Source: Granulicella sp. (GTDB lineage: Bacteria > Acidobacteriota > Terriglobia > Terriglobales > Acidobacteriaceae). From it: a stretch of 42,503 nt of DNA. Of this stretch, positions 1 through 7,844 are shown piece by piece. How positions within the stretch are numbered: the first letter of the stretch is position 1; each line of letters opens with the position of its first letter. The notes beneath the pieces are model-generated. The model was not told where the DNA came from and ran no database searches. It saw only the letters and a list, made by a program, of their open reading frames with translations. The position numbers were made by a program, and so were the translations under genes. The stretch spans positions 2,215 through 44,717 of the forward strand of contig PLUT01000108.1 of NCBI GenBank assembly GCA_003162875.1, written 5' to 3'.

Positions 1-408
1 CGCCTGTTCGCGCACCCGCGCCTCCATCAGCACCGCATGGATATGCCCCTCCAGGTGGTTCACCGCAATCAGCGGCAGGCTCCGGCCCAGCGCCAGCGCT
101 TTGGCATACGTGATGCCCACCAGCAGCGCCCCGGCCAGCCCCGGTCCCTCGGTGACGGCGATCGCATCCAAGTCAGCGAACCCGGCGCCCGCCTGCACCA
201 TCGCCGCCCGCACCACCGGGACGATGTTGCGCAGGTGCTCGCGGCTGGCCAGCTCCGGTACGACGCCACCATAGTTCGCGTGCAGTGCCATCTGCGACGC
301 CACCACGTTGGCCAGCACCTCGCGCCCGCCGCGCACCACTGCCGCCGCCGTCTCGTCGCACGAGCTTTCAATGCCTAAGATCAACCCACGCCCAGCGCTG
401 TTGGCCAC
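1..408 (-). CDS. tsaD: tRNA N6-adenosine threonylcarbamoyltransferase TsaD, N-terminal part (runs off left edge)
   Basis: This is the kinase-like subunit that transfers the threonylcarbamoyl group to A37 of ANN-decoding tRNAs (t6A). 136 codons are visible. They start at a GTG that follows an in-frame TAA by only three codons, so an upstream start is excluded. The N-terminus carries the family's GIESSCDET block (residues 12-20), then [12 protein letters not shown] (87-98) and the metal-binding HLEGH motif (H118 and H122). The gene continues beyond base 1 and would normally be about 340 residues. Its functional partner tsaE lies at 28265-28702. The TraB/GumN gene is upstream on the same strand, separated by a 93-bp spacer full of inverted repeats, so separate transcription is plausible. 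Confidence 0.93.
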   Translation of the reverse strand, partial: MANSAGRGLILGIESSCDETAAAVVRGGREVLANVVASQMALHANYGGVVPELASREHLRNIVPVVRAAMVQAGAGFADLDAIAVTEGPGLAGALLVGITYAKALALGRSLPLIAVNHLEGHIHAVLMEARVREQA

Positions 409-423
409 CCGTCTATCTTATGC

Positions 424-496
424 GTTCTACGTTGTACGTTCTCCGTTGTACGATGCAGCCGCCGCTCTCGTAGAACGGACAGCGCAGAACGTACAA
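424..496. repeat. Nested inverted repeats in the traB-tsaD spacer
   Basis: GTTGTACGTTCT (431-442) is perfectly complementary to AGAACGTACAAC (485-496). GTTCTACG (424-431) is perfectly complementary to CGTAGAAC (469-476). GTTGTACG also occurs twice directly (431 and 445). The two pairings interlock, so only one can form at a time without a pseudoknot. The block fills the spacer between two same-strand genes and may act as a terminator-like structure or be a dispersed repeat. Confidence 0.6.
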
Positions 497-501
497 CTGC
501 C

Positions 502-1491
502 CTACTCCCGCTGTATCTTCCAGCCGTCCTTCTCCAGCATCTTCAGCACGCTGTCCGGCCCGGCCAGGTGCCCTGCGCCCACCACCACAAACACCGTGCC
601 TGTACTCGGGTCCTTCAGCACGCTGTCCAGCGTCGCCGCCCATCTGGTGTTGCGGTCCACCACCATCCGCTTGTATTCGGCCGGATGCTTCACCGCCAGT
701 TCGCGGTTGTCGATGCCGGCGATCTTCTCCACGTCACCGCGCTCCCACGCCGCGACCAACTCGTTCATGTCCGCGGCTGACTTGTCCAGCTCGGTCAGTT
801 GTTCGTGGAGCATGGTCACCTGCTCGGCCTGGGGAACATCGGCCATCATGTGCAGCTGGTCGGACATGGTCTCGAAGCCGAGGATCCGCTTCTGCTCGCG
901 CTTGCTTTCGGCCAGCAGCTTCAGGTCGATGCCGCTGGCCGGATCGTATCCATCCTTCAGCATCGGCACCATCTCCAGCGTGGCCGAGACAAACCACGGT
1001 TGCATCGGCTCCAGCATTGCCTCGCCCGGCAGCCCAATGCCCTTGGCCACGGTATCCAGCAGCGCCACGTCATCCTTCGAAAGCTTGCTGGAAAGCGGAT
1101 GGTCCATGTCCATTCCGAACTGCAGCGCCAGCGGCGCCATGGCCGCGGAGTCGTCCGCATTCGCAATCTCCAGATACAATTCGTCGCTCGCGTCGAGCGC
1201 AGCCTTCAGCCTGGGGCTCTCCCACTGGACGTTCGGCTTCATCACATGCACCGACCCCAGCAGGTACACCGTTCCGTGCACACCCTTCACCTGCCACCAG
1301 GCCGGGTTTACAGCCGCCGGCGTCTCACCCGCCTTCGCCACAGCTCCATCCGCCGCAACTGCCGCGGCCTTGCCCGCACCTCCGCCCGGTCCCGCTGGCG
1401 CGGCCTGCTGGGCGGCGACGATTCCGATGCCCGTCCCCAGCCCGCATCCCCACGCTGCCAATATTGCAGCCACCCGCACCAGCTTCTTCAT
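502..1491 (-). CDS. TraB/GumN (TIKI superfamily) exported protein
   Basis: The 329-residue protein has a signal peptide (basic MKK, hydrophobic core, AA-QQ near residue 27) and an Ala/Pro/Gly-rich linker to about residue 60. The TraB/GumN hallmarks follow: GSVH (79-82) in the N-terminal half and GAGHL (305-309) near the C-terminus. These are the paired GxxH motifs of the TIKI/TraB superfamily, proposed metal ligands in the family members characterised as metalloproteases. The protein should act in the periplasm or at the envelope; its substrate cannot be read from sequence. The start is supported by GGAGG a few bases upstream. It is transcribed towards tsaD. A second, much smaller protein with the same paired motifs is at 30848-31450. 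Confidence 0.85.
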   Translation of the reverse strand: MKKLVRVAAILAAWGCGLGTGIGIVAAQQAAPAGPGGGAGKAAAVAADGAVAKAGETPAAVNPAWWQVKGVHGTVYLLGSVHVMKPNVQWESPRLKAALDASDELYLEIANADDSAAMAPLALQFGMDMDHPLSSKLSKDDVALLDTVAKGIGLPGEAMLEPMQPWFVSATLEMVPMLKDGYDPASGIDLKLLAESKREQKRILGFETMSDQLHMMADVPQAEQVTMLHEQLTELDKSAADMNELVAAWERGDVEKIAGIDNRELAVKHPAEYKRMVVDRNTRWAATLDSVLKDPSTGTVFVVVGAGHLAGPDSVLKMLEKDGWKIQRE

Positions 1492-1599
1492 CCTTACCCT
1501 CCGTCAGGAACCCTTCCCTATGAATCTATCCGCTTTCATCCCTTCGGTTGTCGATAGAATCCGTTTAGAGATTCGATACGGGGCAGTGGTACCCGCAGA

Positions 1600-3027
1600 A
1601 TGGCGCCGTCAGACCCAAAATACCGAGCCGCTCTGGCCATCGCGCAAACGCTGCGTGACGCCGGTGCTCAGGCGTTCTTCGCCGGCGGCTGCGTGCGCGA
1701 TCTGCTGCTCGGCGTCAGCCCCAAGGACTACGACATCGCGACCTCCGCCACGCCGGACCAGGTGGTTGGGCTGTTCCCGAAGACGGTTGCTGTGGGTGCC
1801 CACTTCGGCGTCAGTCTGGTCGGCCAGACCGTTTCGGACGGGACCGCAGTTGGCGCAGGTATCGAGATCGCCACCGAAGTTGCCACGTTCCGCAACGATG
1901 GCGCCTACTCCGACGGCCGCCGCCCGGACGCGGTTCGCTTTTCAACCGACGCGCGCGAAGACGTCCTGCGCCGCGACTTCACCATCAACGGGATGCTGCT
2001 GGACCCGCTCGCGTATGAGGCGACCGCCGGCGACGCCGCTGCGGCCGTAATCGACTATGTCCACGGTCGCGAGGACCTCGCCGCCGGCATCGTCCGCGCC
2101 ATCGGCGATGCCAAGCTTCGCTTCGCCGAGGACAAGCTGCGTATGCTGCGTGCCGCCCGGTTCGCCGCGCGCCTGAACTACCGCATCGATGACAGCACGG
2201 CCGCTGCCATCCACTGCCACGCCGCGGACATCCACCAGGTCAGTCACGAGCGCGTGCGCGACGAATTGACCCGCATCCTCACCGAGGGCGGTGCAAGCCG
2301 CGGCTTCGAGTTGCTGTATTCGCTCGGCCTGCTGGCGCGGGTGCTGCCCGAAGTCGTGCGCCTGCGCGGCGTTGCCCAGCCGCCCGAATTCCACCCCGAG
2401 GGCGACGTCTGGATTCACACCATGCTGCTGCTGGAGAAGCTGCCGCCGGGCTGCAGCGCGACGCTTGCCTGGGGCGCGCTGCTGCACGACATCGGCAAGC
2501 CGGCCACCTATCAGCCGCCCAACCCCAGGGTCCCGGGCGACCGCATCCGCTTCAACGGCCACGTCGAAGTTGGCGTCCGCATCGCCGAAGAGATTCTTGC
2601 CCGCCTGCGCTTCTCGAACGAGGACACCGCCCAGATCGTCGCCCTGGTAAAGAACCACATGCGCTTCGGCGACCTGCTGGAGATGCGCGAGTCGACGCGG
2701 AAACGCTTCCTGCGCCTGCCACGCTTCGACGAGCATCTGGAACTGCATCGCCTCGATGTCGAGTCTGCTCACGGCGACCTTACCCTTTATAACTTCGCCT
2801 GCCAGCAGTGCGGAGCCGACCCAGCCGAGGAGCTTCGCCCTGCGCCGCTGCTGACCGGTCGCGATCTGATCGCCGCCGGATACCGGCCATCGCCGCAGTT
2901 CAAAGTAATGCTCACGCTCGCCGAGGACGCCCAACTCGAGCATGCGGCAACCACCCGCGAAGAAGCGCTGGCGCTGGTCCAGGAGCGGTTCCCACTCATC
3001 CCGGCTGTTCCCAAAGCGGCGTCATGA
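1600..3027 (+). CDS. cca: CCA tRNA nucleotidyltransferase (class II) with HD domain
   Basis: This enzyme adds or repairs the 3'-CCA end of tRNAs. The 475-residue protein shows the class II nucleotidyltransferase head: GGCVRD (29-34), catalytic carboxylates in DYD (43-45), and RRDFTINGM beginning near residue 124, followed by the RNA-binding neck region. The C-terminal half contains an HD-domain motif, LLHDIGKP (HD at about 296-297), as in the CCA enzymes with added phosphohydrolase activity. It is divergent from the TraB/GumN gene (108-bp gap) and followed after 46 bp by the pectate lyase gene on the same strand. No strong Shine-Dalgarno precedes the ATG, but homology begins within the first 20 residues, so the start is probably right. 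Confidence 0.93.
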   Translation: MAPSDPKYRAALAIAQTLRDAGAQAFFAGGCVRDLLLGVSPKDYDIATSATPDQVVGLFPKTVAVGAHFGVSLVGQTVSDGTAVGAGIEIATEVATFRNDGAYSDGRRPDAVRFSTDAREDVLRRDFTINGMLLDPLAYEATAGDAAAAVIDYVHGREDLAAGIVRAIGDAKLRFAEDKLRMLRAARFAARLNYRIDDSTAAAIHCHAADIHQVSHERVRDELTRILTEGGASRGFELLYSLGLLARVLPEVVRLRGVAQPPEFHPEGDVWIHTMLLLEKLPPGCSATLAWGALLHDIGKPATYQPPNPRVPGDRIRFNGHVEVGVRIAEEILARLRFSNEDTAQIVALVKNHMRFGDLLEMRESTRKRFLRLPRFDEHLELHRLDVESAHGDLTLYNFACQQCGADPAEELRPAPLLTGRDLIAAGYRPSPQFKVMLTLAEDAQLEHAATTREEALALVQERFPLIPAVPKAAS

Positions 3028-3073
3028 CCCTGGGCCAGACAACTTCTCCCATCGTCGTGTATTGTTTTTCACA

Positions 3074-4402
3074 ATGAAATTCCGTCCAAATCACTCCGAT
3101 GTGTGCATTCTGACCCTGGCGCTGGGCTTGGCCGTCCCGCAGCTCCAGGCCAAGGTGATTGGTAACAATGTGCCCGCGCAGTCGCTCACACAGGAGCGTA
3201 TCGACAAGCTGCCCAAGAAAGAGCGCGCGGCCTGGGCCGCCTATCTGAAGCGCTCGGAAGAGCAGATGCGGGTGGACCGCGCGACGCTTGCCGCCGAGTT
3301 GAAGCCCGGCGAGGTCGCCCCACCGCAGCCTGCAGAAGGCCGCGGAGCGTTCGGCCAGGGAATGTCGCTGCGCCACGAGGACGCGTACTTCGGGACTGCG
3401 CCGGCAAGGCACATCGCCGACGTGATTGTCAGCTTTCAGACTCCGGCGGCCGGGTGGAGCAAGAACATGGGGTTTTCAGGGGCGCTGCGGCTGCCGGGCC
3501 AACCCTACGCGGCCAACAATCTGAACGCGTTCCCCGACCCGAGCGACTTCGATAAGCCCAGGGACCCCAAGTGGAACTACGTGAGTACGCTGGACAACGA
3601 CGCGACCAACACCGAGTTGCACTTCCTGGCGAAGGTCCAGGCGCAGACTCCGGGCAAGGATGGGGATGCGTACCGGGCGAGTTTCATCAAGGGCATCCAC
3701 TATCTGCTGGCCGCGCAGTACCCCAATGGCGGATTTCCGCAGGTCTATCCGCTGGAGGGTGGATACCACGACGCAATTACCTTCAACGACGACGCCGTCT
3801 CCGAGTCCGCGGAGACACTGACGGATGTCGCCGGGGGCAAAGGCGAGTACGCGTTTGCACCCGCAGATTTGCGCAAGCAGGCAGGCGAGGCAGCCGATCG
3901 GGCGCTGGCCTGCATTCTGAAGTCGCAGATTGTGATTGACGGCAAGAAGACGATCTGGGCGCAGCAGGAGGACATGCTCACCCTGGCTCCGGTTTCGGCG
4001 AGAAACTACGAGCCGGGAGCGCTGGCGGCGTCGGAGAGCGCGGACATGCTGGACTACATGATGTCGCTGCCGAATCCTTCCAAGGAGCTGATCGCCTCGA
4101 TCCAGGCAGCGGTGACCTGGCTGAAGGGTGCGGCCGTTAGCGGATTCGCGTATACCGGAAACCGCACCGACGGCCGGAAGCTTGTGGCCACCCCTGGCGC
4201 GGGCGCGCTTTGGTCGCGCTACTACAGTATTCCGGCGCAGAAACCGATCTTCGGCGATCGCGACAAGACGCTGCATGACGATGTGAACGATCTTTCGCTC
4301 GAGCGCCGGAACGGATACTCCTGGTGGAGCAATGGCGAGCAGAAGACCGTCGACCACTATGCGGACTGGGCCAAGGCGAACGGAGTTGCGATCGGCGGCT
4401 AG
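3074..4402 (+). CDS. Secreted pectate lyase, PL10-like
   Basis: The protein should cleave polygalacturonate by beta-elimination. The 442 residues begin with a signal peptide (MKFRPNHSD, hydrophobic core, cleavage after LQA near residue 26). The catalytic region has the PL10-type blocks: WSKNMGF, a YPNGGFPQVYPLEGGYHD segment directly followed by ITFNDDAV, ARNYEPGALAASES, and a C-terminal RYYSIPAQKPIFGDRD block ending in RRNGYSWW. I chose the ATG at 3074 because it gives a proper signal peptide. An upstream in-frame ATG at 2942 would overlap cca and lacks one. The presence of a plant-polysaccharide lyase fits a soil heterotroph. I see no other polysaccharide-utilisation gene next to it. Confidence 0.88.
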   Translation: MKFRPNHSDVCILTLALGLAVPQLQAKVIGNNVPAQSLTQERIDKLPKKERAAWAAYLKRSEEQMRVDRATLAAELKPGEVAPPQPAEGRGAFGQGMSLRHEDAYFGTAPARHIADVIVSFQTPAAGWSKNMGFSGALRLPGQPYAANNLNAFPDPSDFDKPRDPKWNYVSTLDNDATNTELHFLAKVQAQTPGKDGDAYRASFIKGIHYLLAAQYPNGGFPQVYPLEGGYHDAITFNDDAVSESAETLTDVAGGKGEYAFAPADLRKQAGEAADRALACILKSQIVIDGKKTIWAQQEDMLTLAPVSARNYEPGALAASESADMLDYMMSLPNPSKELIASIQAAVTWLKGAAVSGFAYTGNRTDGRKLVATPGAGALWSRYYSIPAQKPIFGDRDKTLHDDVNDLSLERRNGYSWWSNGEQKTVDHYADWAKANGVAIGG

Positions 4403-4427
4403 CAGCCAAGAGCAAGCCCGCCGATGC

Positions 4428-4458
4428 GCGGACGCATAGAGATGGGCGGACGCATAGA
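4428..4458. repeat. 13-bp direct repeat directly before the kdsA start codon
   Basis: GCGGACGCATAGA occurs at 4428-4440 and again at 4446-4458, the second copy ending one base before the kdsA ATG. The first copy is followed by GATGG, the second by ATGG, so the duplication almost recreates the initiation region. It replaces any recognisable Shine-Dalgarno sequence. Confidence 0.75.
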
Positions 4459-5328
4459 ATGGTTCTCGTGACTCATCAAAACCACTCCTTCGACATTGGT
4501 CCCGTGCACGTCGGCGGCGGCCGCCTCTTCCTGATTGCCGGACCTTGCGTCATCGAGTCGGAGACGCACGCTCGCACGCTCGCTGAGGCCATCCAGCGCA
4601 TCGCCGCCGACCTGCATATTCCCTATATTTTCAAGGCCAGTTACGACAAGGCGAACCGGACCAGCATCCGCAGCTTTCGCGGCCCGGGCCTGATCGAGGG
4701 CGCGCGCATCCTTCGCGCCATCGCACAAGGCACCGCCCTCCCAATTCTCACCGATGTGCACACGCCGGAGGATTGTCTGCGGCTCACCCGGGCGCTGGGC
4801 GACGTCGAAGCGGTGCTGCAAATTCCGGCCTTCCTCTGCCGACAGACCGATCTGCTGATTGCCGCGGCGCACACGGGCCGGGCGATCAACATCAAGAAGG
4901 GGCAGTTCGCGGCTCCCCACGACATGAAGCACGCGGTTGAGAAGGTGCGCGACTCAGCGCCGGCCCGGAGTGACGGCAAGCCGGCCCGCATCTTCGTTAC
5001 CGAGCGCGGAGCAAGCTTTGGCTACAACAATCTCGTCGTGGATATGCGTTCGCTGCCGATCATGCGCGGTTTCGCTCCAGTCGTCTTCGATGGGACCCAC
5101 TCGGTGCAGACGCCGTCGGCTGAGGGCGCGGTCTCCGGCGGGGAGCCGGAGTTTATTTCCGTGCTGGCGCGTGCCGCGGTGGCTGCCGGCGTAGACGGCG
5201 TCTTTCTGGAGGTCCACGACGATCCCGCCCACGCCAGGTCCGACGGCGCGAATGCGCTGCGTCTGGACAAGCTGAAAGGCGTGCTGGAAGAACTGCTGGC
5301 CGTGCAGGCGGCCGTCTCAGGCAAATGA
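4459..5328 (+). CDS. kdsA: 3-deoxy-8-phosphooctulonate synthase (KDO-8-P synthase), metal-dependent type
   Basis: KdsA condenses phosphoenolpyruvate with arabinose 5-phosphate to give KDO 8-phosphate, the precursor of the KDO of lipopolysaccharide. The 289-residue protein has IAGPCVIES (26-34), KASYDKANR (59-67), FRGPGL, and a late EVHDDPAHARSDGANAL block. Cys30 in AGPC is the residue that distinguishes metal-dependent KdsA (Aquifex type) from the metal-independent Escherichia coli type, which has Asn. An in-frame extension of 45 codons exists upstream but overlaps the pectate lyase gene and shows no family similarity, so the ATG at 4459 is preferred. The gene fits with lpxI, lpxA and fabZ further along the window. 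Confidence 0.95.
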   Translation: MVLVTHQNHSFDIGPVHVGGGRLFLIAGPCVIESETHARTLAEAIQRIAADLHIPYIFKASYDKANRTSIRSFRGPGLIEGARILRAIAQGTALPILTDVHTPEDCLRLTRALGDVEAVLQIPAFLCRQTDLLIAAAHTGRAINIKKGQFAAPHDMKHAVEKVRDSAPARSDGKPARIFVTERGASFGYNNLVVDMRSLPIMRGFAPVVFDGTHSVQTPSAEGAVSGGEPEFISVLARAAVAAGVDGVFLEVHDDPAHARSDGANALRLDKLKGVLEELLAVQAAVSGK

Positions 5329-5411
5329 AACAGGCAGAATGACCCGCGGCTTGCTCGAAGCACGCCGGCAGAGTCTATTCATCCATCCGCGCTAGAACTG
5401 GTTGAATCAAT

Positions 5412-5425
5412 GCTGGTCGACCAGC
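5412..5425. repeat. 14-bp perfect palindrome downstream of kdsA
   Basis: GCTGGTCGACCAGC is a perfect palindrome 83 bp after the kdsA stop. It has no T run, so it is not a canonical terminator. It belongs to a 218-bp spacer made almost wholly of short repeats. Confidence 0.6.
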
Positions 5426-5441
5426 GGCGAAATATCCCTCA

Positions 5442-5495
5442 GGGGCTAAAGCCCCAGATTTTATGCGCCTGTTACGGCACGACTAAAGTCGTGCC
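5442..5495. repeat. Twin TAAA-loop palindromes (putative dispersed acidobacterial repeat)
   Basis: Two hairpins share the loop TAAA: GGGGC-TAAA-GCCCC at 5442-5455 and GGCACGAC-TAAA-GTCGTGCC at 5476-5495, separated by 20 bp. The pair sits between the convergent kdsA and the receiver-like gene. The wording of the element (GGGGCTAAAGCCCC, then GGCACGACTAAAGTCGTGCC) matches what I remember of intergenic repeats in Acidobacteria. A genome-wide search would settle the copy number. Confidence 0.75.
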
Positions 5496-5504
5496 CTTTC
5501 AAAA

Positions 5505-5545
5505 CCCAGTCTACGCAAACCAGCACCCAGTTTATGCAAACCAGC
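5505..5545. repeat. 21-bp imperfect tandem repeat
   Basis: CCCAGT followed by four variable bases and GCAAACCAGC occurs at 5505-5524 and 5526-5545, immediately before the stop codon of the next gene. The four differing bases are CTAC and TTAT. Confidence 0.6.
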
Positions 5546-5546
5546 G

Positions 5547-6647
5547 CTACTGGTTGAAGTTGTCCTCTTCGTCCGGTTGCATGCCGTAGCGGCGCAGCAG
5601 GTTGGGCAGATTCTGCGAGAAGGCGGCGCGCGGGATTACTGCATCGCAACCTGCCTCGACCGCTTTGGCCTTCAGCTCTCCCTGCAGGTGAGAGAGGAAG
5701 CCGATGATCGAGGTGCTCTTCTTCAGCTTCGCCTTAAGCTTCGGAATCAGGGTCAGCGGCTTGACATTCGCATTGTTCAGGTCGAAGACAATCAGGCCGG
5801 GCCGGTCAGCTTCCTCGCCGGCGGTCAGCTCAGCGATAGCGTCTTTGTCATTCTTGACGAAGGCGACCTTGACCCCGAGCTTGCGCGCGGTCTCGGTGAT
5901 TTTGGCATTGAAAAAGAGATCTTCGATGAAGAAGAAGATCTTGGTCGGCGCGTCATCCGGGATTGGAACCGGCCGGCCAATCGAATAGTCGATCGGCTGC
6001 GAGTCGCTGACGTAGCTGCGTCCGCCGCCGTTGCTGCGGCCCTGGTAGTTGCCCTGCGCCTCGATGGTGGAAGGCGGCGTATCGGCGAAATTGCCGTTGA
6101 CCGCGCGGTAGCTGTGGTCCATCGGTCCGACAAAGCTTCTCGGCCCGCGCTCTCGCTGCTTGCCCTTGCGTTTAAATCCACCGGCGCTATTGCCCGGCTG
6201 ATGCGAATCCTTGTCGCGATACCCCGCTCCATTGCCATTGGCGAATCCGTTTGCCGTGGCCTGGTTGCCGGGATTCTCACTGGGGCGCTGACGGTCGCGA
6301 TCGCGGAACTTTTTCTTCCACCGCTTGGTCGACGGACCACCGCCCGCCTGCTGCTGCGGCGCGCCTGCCTGGGGATTCTGCGTCTGGGTGACGGGCGCGG
6401 CAAAACCCTGGCCGCCCTGAATCTCGCCTACAAACTGGCCGGCGCCCTGTTGGCCTGCATCCGGGCCTTTATTCTTGCGCTTGCGGCGGCGCCGGCGACT
6501 GCTCTTGGACTGCCCCATGCCATGGGGTATGCCGTGAGCTGCATCCTGGGAAAAGTCGGCTTGATCGATCTGGCCACCCGTTTGCTCGGGCGCCGGTGGC
6601 GGACCCTGGTGCTCTTGCACCTCGGGCACATTCTGCTCTGAACTCAT
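5547..6647 (-). CDS. Arg/Lys-rich disordered protein with C-terminal degenerate receiver-like domain
   Basis: I do not recognise a named family. The 366-residue protein is low-complexity and polar for about 230 residues (Gln, Gly, Asn, Pro rich), with basic clusters such as SKSSRRRRRKRKNKG near residue 50 and FKRKGKQRERG near 160, as in nucleic-acid-binding disordered tails. The last 130 residues alternate hydrophobic strands and helices like a CheY receiver: KIFFFIEDLFF, VKVAFVKN, GLIVFDL with Asp289 in the phosphoacceptor position, STSIIGFLSH, and AGCDAVIPRAAF. The usual acidic pair after strand 1 and the conserved Lys near the end appear altered, so phosphorylation is doubtful. A regulator that brings nucleic acid to a pseudo-receiver is one reading. 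It is convergent with kdsA. Confidence 0.7.
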   Translation of the reverse strand: MSSEQNVPEVQEHQGPPPAPEQTGGQIDQADFSQDAAHGIPHGMGQSKSSRRRRRKRKNKGPDAGQQGAGQFVGEIQGGQGFAAPVTQTQNPQAGAPQQQAGGGPSTKRWKKKFRDRDRQRPSENPGNQATANGFANGNGAGYRDKDSHQPGNSAGGFKRKGKQRERGPRSFVGPMDHSYRAVNGNFADTPPSTIEAQGNYQGRSNGGGRSYVSDSQPIDYSIGRPVPIPDDAPTKIFFFIEDLFFNAKITETARKLGVKVAFVKNDKDAIAELTAGEEADRPGLIVFDLNNANVKPLTLIPKLKAKLKKSTSIIGFLSHLQGELKAKAVEAGCDAVIPRAAFSQNLPNLLRRYGMQPDEEDNFNQ

Positions 6648-6840
6648 GTATCCACTTCCTATTGCTGGTTAGCGATTCGCGTTTCTTCCCCACGCCGCAG
6701 GTCTCGTTTCTCCCCACAGCGTTCGTGGAGATGGAACCAAACCGGATTTTGAAGCGTCGGTGGAAACGGTATCAAGTTGTACTCGAACCTGCGTTCCAAT
6801 GCATCGATTAGGATGCGACCAGTCGGCAAACTGCTCCTGC

Positions 6841-6918
6841 GCCACCTGAATTGCCAAAGCCACCTGGATTGTCACAAGCCACCGGGCTTGCCAAGAGCCA
6901 CCCCGGATAATGCCAAAG
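6841..6918. repeat. Fourfold imperfect tandem repeat, unit about 19 bp
   Basis: Units begin with GCCACC at 6841, 6859, 6878 and 6897. They read GCCACCTGAATTGCCAAA, GCCACCTGGATTGTCACAA, GCCACCGGGCTTGCCAAGA and a longer GCCACCCCGGATAATGCCAA. Unit lengths of 18-22 bp are not a multiple of three, which argues against coding. Confidence 0.75.
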
Positions 6919-7332
6919 TGTCGTCGCCAGTTATGGCAATCTCATTCACCCTTGCTGCTGGTTTTCGGACGCGTGCGGAACTCCTGGCGGACCCGACCCT
7001 CCGGCGCGTCCCAATTCCGACACATCGAATCCAGTAAGAGTTTGCCGAAATCCAGGAAATTAAGATGCAATCCGCAGCCTCAGAAACGCTAGCGATCGCA
7101 TGGTCGTCGGCACCCACAGCCGGTTCACAAGGCAACTCCAATAATACGCCGAAAGCCATGCCATGGCAAGAGAAACCTTTGCTTGGGACGCTTTTGCGCC
7201 GGCGCGCCAGTTCTCCGCGTGGGCGCTCCGCAGGGCTGCACGTGGGGCCGTTTTCTTCTCTCCGAGACCGGCAACGTCCGACGGGACGAACTGCGGATGC
7301 GGCTTGAAGGAAACTACCGGCCAAGACTGCAA

Positions 7333-7359
7333 GAGCCGCTCCCCGTGAGGGAACGGCTC
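7333..7359. repeat. Hairpin in the gene-free stretch
   Basis: GAGCCG (7333-7338) pairs with CGGCTC (7354-7359), and TCCC (7340-7343) pairs inside with GGGA (7349-7352), leaving a CGTGA loop. There is no T run after it on either strand, so it reads as a palindromic repeat more than a terminator. Confidence 0.55.
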
Positions 7360-7632
7360 GCTACAGAATGGCCAGTCAAAGGCCTCCTGAATGGGCTCCC
7401 TTGCGGGAGTGGAATCTGGATCATCCGGGGCGCACCTGCTGTGGATGCATCTTCTTCCGGCTCGGACATCGCGAGTGATCGCGCTACCCCTGCTGGCAAT
7501 GCTGCAATCCGAATGCCAAATCCGGCTTAGCAAGGCTTGCGGCAAATCCCCGATTCTTCCTCCGCTCCCCGAGGAGGGTTCACCATAAACCGGAGAACCG
7601 GCATGATTTGCTCCAGATTTCGGTAGATGGGT

Positions 7633-7661
7633 TTGACCCTCCACGATGGGAACCATATAAT
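7633..7661 (+). promoter_or_regulatory. Sigma-70 promoter for the OmpH pair
   Basis: TTGACC (7633-7638) is followed by a 17-bp spacer and a perfect TATAAT (7656-7661). Transcription would start near 7669, giving a leader of about 175 nt before the first OmpH-like start codon. The leader ends with GATCCCGAAG duplicated in tandem and an AAGGAG. Confidence 0.8.
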
Positions 7662-7844
7662 GGAGCCGTTGTGGCAGCCCTCCAGCTGCTATGTGATTCG
7701 TTGCCGATTGAGCGAAGCGATAGGGATTGGTTGCGCGCGAGCGTGGCCTTGGGTGGAGTGGATGCAGGACATGAAGGCGGGTTTATAGCCTGCCTCGATG
7801 ATAGGGACGATCCCGAAGGATCCCGAAGGAGCACCACACCTCAC

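Larger units (their letters stand above)
6648..7844. other. 1.2-kb stretch without a convincing gene
   Basis: Open frames here lack codon bias and recognisable motifs on both strands. The stretch holds the upstream region of the receiver-like gene, a fourfold tandem repeat (6841-6918), a hairpin (7333-7359), a sigma-70 promoter (7633-7661) and the leader of the OmpH pair. I found no tRNA cloverleaf and no known structured RNA that I could recognise by eye. Confidence 0.6.

Noticed and set aside
308-2050. 580-codon open frame on the + strand across tsaD, TraB/GumN and the cca start
   Set aside because: It is antisense to two recognised genes and overlaps cca in another frame. It is Ser/Ala/Pro-rich low complexity with no family motif, a usual by-product of high GC.
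7060-7656. 198-codon minus-strand frame in the gene-free stretch
   Set aside because: It contains the hairpin at 7333-7359, has a mixed composition without hydrophobic periodicity or motifs, and runs into the promoter of the OmpH pair.
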